Positions 62,123 to 64,000 of a stretch of 64,000 nucleotides of DNA are shown piece by piece (the first letter of the stretch is position 1; the number at the start of each line of letters is the position of its first letter). Source of the DNA: Amycolatopsis orientalis DSM 40040 = KCTC 9412 (GTDB lineage Bacteria; Actinomycetota; Actinomycetes; Mycobacteriales; Pseudonocardiaceae); contig NZ_ASJB01000004.1 of the NCBI RefSeq assembly GCF_000478275.1, positions 83,836-147,835 of the forward strand. The letters run 5' to 3'. A model generated the notes under the pieces. It made no database searches. It was not told the DNA's origin and was given only the letters and a program-made list of their open reading frames with translations. The position numbers and the translations under genes were made by a program.

Positions 62123-62151
62123 TTGACGCTGTCCGTGATCATGGTTAGCGT
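62123..62151 (+). promoter_or_regulatory. Putative sigma-70-type promoter of the P450-ferredoxin operon
   Basis: TTGACG and TAGCGT are separated by 17 bases, placed 48 bases before the P450 ATG. The -10 element ends at the first base of the palindromic operator, a position where a bound repressor would block transcription. Confidence 0.55.
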
Positions 62152-62170
62152 TGTAAGCAGTCGCTTACAA
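62151..62170. promoter_or_regulatory. Probable TetR operator
   Basis: TTGTAAGCAGTCGCTTACAA has perfect eight-base arms around a four-base centre. It lies in the 113-base gap between tetR and the P450 gene and overlaps the predicted -10 region. The pattern is that of a TetR dimer site. Confidence 0.8.
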
Positions 62171-62198
62171 ACCGCCGAGCCGGGGGGTTTCCGGACAA

Positions 62199-63389
62199 AT
62201 GACCACCACTGAAGCCGAATTCGTCGCCTACCCGTTCAACGAGGACGCGGGGCTCGAACTCAACGAGGCCTACGCCGCCGCCCGCGACACCGAGGGCATG
62301 CTCCGCGTCCGCCTGCCGCACGGGGAGCCCGCCTGGCTCGCGGTGCGGTACGCCGACGCGCGTCTCGTCCTGGGTGACCGGCGGTTTTCCCGCGCGATGG
62401 CCGTGGACAGGGACGAGCCGCGGATGGCGCCGGGCAGGCGGCCCGGCGGGATCCTGAGCATGGACCCGCCGGACCACACGCGGCTGCGCACGCTGGTCGC
62501 GAAGGCGTTCACCATGCGCCGCGTCGAACTGCTGCGGCCGAGGGTCGCGGAGCTGGCGGCGGGTCTGATCGAGGACATGAAGGCCAAGGGACAGCCCGCG
62601 GATCTGGTGGAGGACTACGCGCTGCCGATCCCGGTCGCGGTGATCTGCGAACTGCTCGGCGTCCCCGTCGAGGACCGGCCGAAGTTCCGCGTGTGGAGCG
62701 ACGCCGCGCTGTCGACCAGCCCGCTGACCACCGAACAGATGATGGCCAACCAGGAGGAGCTGCGGGCGTACATGCACGTGCTCGTCGAAGAGCACCGCGC
62801 CCACCCGCAGGACGATCTGATGACCGCGCTGATCGAAGCGCGCGACGTCCGCGACAGGCTGAGCGAGCTGGAACTGGTCGACATGTGCATCGGCATCCTG
62901 ATCGCCGGGCACGAGACCACCGCGAGCCAGATCCCCAACTTCGTCTACGCCCTGCTCGAACAGCCGGAACAGCTGGCCCGCCTGCGCGCGGACCTGGACC
63001 TGATCCCGGCGGCGGTCGAGGAGCTGCTGCGGTTCGTCCCGCTGGGTGCCGGAGCCGGATTCGCCCGCTACGCCACCGAAGACATCCAGGTGGGTGACGT
63101 ACTGGTGAAGGAAGGCGAACCGGTGATGGTCGCGATCGGCGCCGCCAACCGGGACGCGCTCCAGTTCACCGCGGCGGAAACCCTCCAGTTCGACCGGGAG
63201 TCCAATCCCCACCTCGGTTTCGGGCACGGCGTGCACCACTGCCTCGGCGCGCCGCTGGCCAGGCTGGAACTGCAGGAGGCCTTGCGCGCGTTGCTGCGCG
63301 ATCTTCCCGGACTGCGCCTCGACGGCGATATCGTGTGGAAGACGCAGATGCTGGTGCGGGGGCCCCGCACCATGCCGATCGGATGGTGA
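62199..63389 (+). CDS. Cytochrome P450 (second copy, CYP105-like)
   Basis: A 396-residue P450. The I-helix is ILIAGHETTASQIPN, the ExxR motif lies in EELLRFVP and the heme loop FGHGVHHCLGAPLARLEL has Cys348. It shares MDPPDHTRLRTLVAKAFTMR with the first copy. The ferredoxin gene follows after two bases, so the pair forms an electron-transfer unit, with a ferredoxin reductase encoded elsewhere. The substrate is unknown; control by the adjacent TetR suggests a xenobiotic or secondary metabolite. Confidence 0.94.
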   Translation: MTTTEAEFVAYPFNEDAGLELNEAYAAARDTEGMLRVRLPHGEPAWLAVRYADARLVLGDRRFSRAMAVDRDEPRMAPGRRPGGILSMDPPDHTRLRTLVAKAFTMRRVELLRPRVAELAAGLIEDMKAKGQPADLVEDYALPIPVAVICELLGVPVEDRPKFRVWSDAALSTSPLTTEQMMANQEELRAYMHVLVEEHRAHPQDDLMTALIEARDVRDRLSELELVDMCIGILIAGHETTASQIPNFVYALLEQPEQLARLRADLDLIPAAVEELLRFVPLGAGAGFARYATEDIQVGDVLVKEGEPVMVAIGAANRDALQFTAAETLQFDRESNPHLGFGHGVHHCLGAPLARLELQEALRALLRDLPGLRLDGDIVWKTQMLVRGPRTMPIGW

Positions 63390-63391
63390 CC

Positions 63392-63607
63392 ATGAGCTGG
63401 AAAGTCGAGGTCGATGGCGGAACGTGCATCGGCTCGGGGATATGCGCTTCGCTGGTGCCGGAGGTCTTCGAACTCGAAGGCGCCACGGCGACGGTGACGA
63501 AGAGCGAGGTGGATCCGGACGAGATCGTGCTCGACGCGGCGGATTCGTGCCCCGCGATGGCCATCGAGGTGCTGGAGAAGGGCGAGGTGATCGGGCCCCG
63601 GCCCTGA
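63392..63607 (+). CDS. 3Fe-4S ferredoxin, P450 partner
   Basis: A 71-residue ferredoxin of the P450-associated type. Cys12, Cys18 and Cys53 (TCIGSGICAS, DSCPAM) hold a 3Fe-4S cluster; the fourth Cys of a 4Fe-4S site is replaced. The acidic protein would pass electrons from a reductase to the upstream P450. The ATG gives MSWKVEVDGG; a GTG two codons earlier overlaps the P450 stop. Confidence 0.93.
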   Translation: MSWKVEVDGGTCIGSGICASLVPEVFELEGATATVTKSEVDPDEIVLDAADSCPAMAIEVLEKGEVIGPRP

Positions 63608-63753
63608 ACGTCGCCTTTTAATGAGGGGTGAGGCAAAGATGTCGTGCCCCGGCGAGCGTCCGGACTGGCTGGAAGAAGCAGGGCCGTGGCTCCGAGAGAC
63701 ACTCTCCTGAAGGCAAGTGTCCGGCTTGGGTCGTTTGTGCGGTTTCGCGAGGT

Positions 63754-63801
63754 GGTCGTGAGTGGCAAAGAGCGTTAGAACGCTCTTTGCCACTCACGAC
63801 C
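63754..63801. repeat. Palindromic repeat, GTGAGTGG family (copy 4)
   Basis: Perfect 23-base arms begin GGTCGTGAGTGGCAAAGAGC and flank AG. The outer arms match copies 1-3 except T to C (compensated by A to G), and the inner stem is AGAGCG. It lies 147 bases after the ferredoxin stop. Confidence 0.92.
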
Positions 63802-63905
63802 CCGGTCAGGAACGTGCATTTAGGCATCAACCGGACACCGAGTCGCCGAAAACTGTCCTTCGCGGACGGGCCCGGTCTCGTGAGGGAGTCCCACGTAGGT
63901 CGCCA

Positions 63906-63930
63906 GGTAGTGAAGGCCTCCTTCGCTACC
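63906..63930. repeat. GGTAG-TGAAGG hairpin repeat
   Basis: GGTAGTGAAGG and CCTTCGCTACC pair around CCT with one mismatch. A related GGGTAGGCAAGG and CCTTCACGG follow within 30 bases. This appears to be a separate small repeat type, resembling the TGAAGGACGC unit near 17.3 kb in its TGAAGG core. Confidence 0.6.
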
Positions 63931-64000
63931 TTGAGGGTAGGCAAGGGGACCTTCACGGCATCGAGTCGATCACGCCACGTTTGCCTTACCTCTCAAATAA

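Larger units (their letters stand above)
63608..64000. other. Gene-free right end with several palindromes
   Basis: No convincing gene is seen. The region holds a GTGAGTGG-family palindrome (63754-63801) and a GTGAAGG hairpin (63906-63930). A minus-strand open frame here is written largely by these repeats and has no recognisable protein features. Confidence 0.6.

Noticed and set aside
62151..62170. TTGTAAGC palindrome considered as a recombination site
   Set aside because: No recombinase is nearby, and its place over a promoter next to a tetR gene is better explained as an operator.
63618..63956. Minus-strand open frame of 112 codons at the right end
   Set aside because: It is composed largely of palindromic repeats and has no protein features.

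Overview
The window is 64 kb of high-GC actinobacterial chromosome. Several features point to the mycolata/Pseudonocardiaceae side of the Actinobacteria and most resemble an Amycolatopsis-type genome (inference; no 16S is present): an Emb-family arabinosyltransferase, a HelR-type RNA polymerase helicase with a rifamycin-element-like palindrome in front, P450/3Fe-4S ferredoxin pairs, GTG starts with ATGA/GTGA couplings, and families of short palindromic repeats at gene ends.

The left and centre (1-37.4 kb) hold an almost complete aerobic cobalamin pathway split over several transcription units. They are: cobN (cut by the left edge) behind a B12 riboswitch; cobG-cobH-cobIJ (+); cobL-cobM-Gfo/Idh-cobK followed by an emb gene (-); chlID-cobO-cobB-cobC (+); cobU-cobT-cobS (-); cobD-cobQ (+); and a second B12 riboswitch before the cobalt uptake genes cbtB-cbtA (-). 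Together these encode cobalt uptake and insertion (CobN plus the ChlI/ChlD-fused partner), ring methylation and contraction, amidation, adenosylation, side-chain attachment and nucleotide-loop assembly. cobA and cobF are not seen in the window.

Between these units lie unrelated modules. These are a LysR / PrpF / MatC-type carboxylate module (1.7-5.2 kb), an XRE-controlled ABC-2 exporter (5.3-7.3 kb), an atypical LuxR regulator divergent from a large HTH-nSTAND-WD40 protein (10.6-14.9 kb), helR (15.2-17.4 kb), a small membrane protein bracketed by two palindromes (29.2-29.9 kb), and a TetR/SDR pair with a visible operator (34.6-36.3 kb).

The right part is mostly general metabolism and transport: a ROK kinase/regulator and a DeoR regulator, glutamate synthase gltB-gltD, a YigZ/IMPACT protein, a GNAT acetyltransferase, a small cysteine-rich protein, an Lrp/AsnC regulator divergent from an amino-acid dehydrogenase, a five-gene branched-chain amino-acid ABC operon, a GAF histidine kinase/LuxR response regulator pair, a large FAD/Fe-S dehydrogenase, two P450s, an APH-fold kinase and a TetR regulator whose probable operator overlaps the promoter of a P450-ferredoxin operon.

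The most striking non-coding feature is a set of palindromic repeats. In one family the outer arms (GTCGTGAGTGG) and centre are constant, while the inner stem changes with compensating bases. Copies sit mainly at gene 3' ends and in two cases provide the stop codon of the upstream gene. No tRNA, rRNA, CRISPR array, insertion sequence or prophage was recognised.
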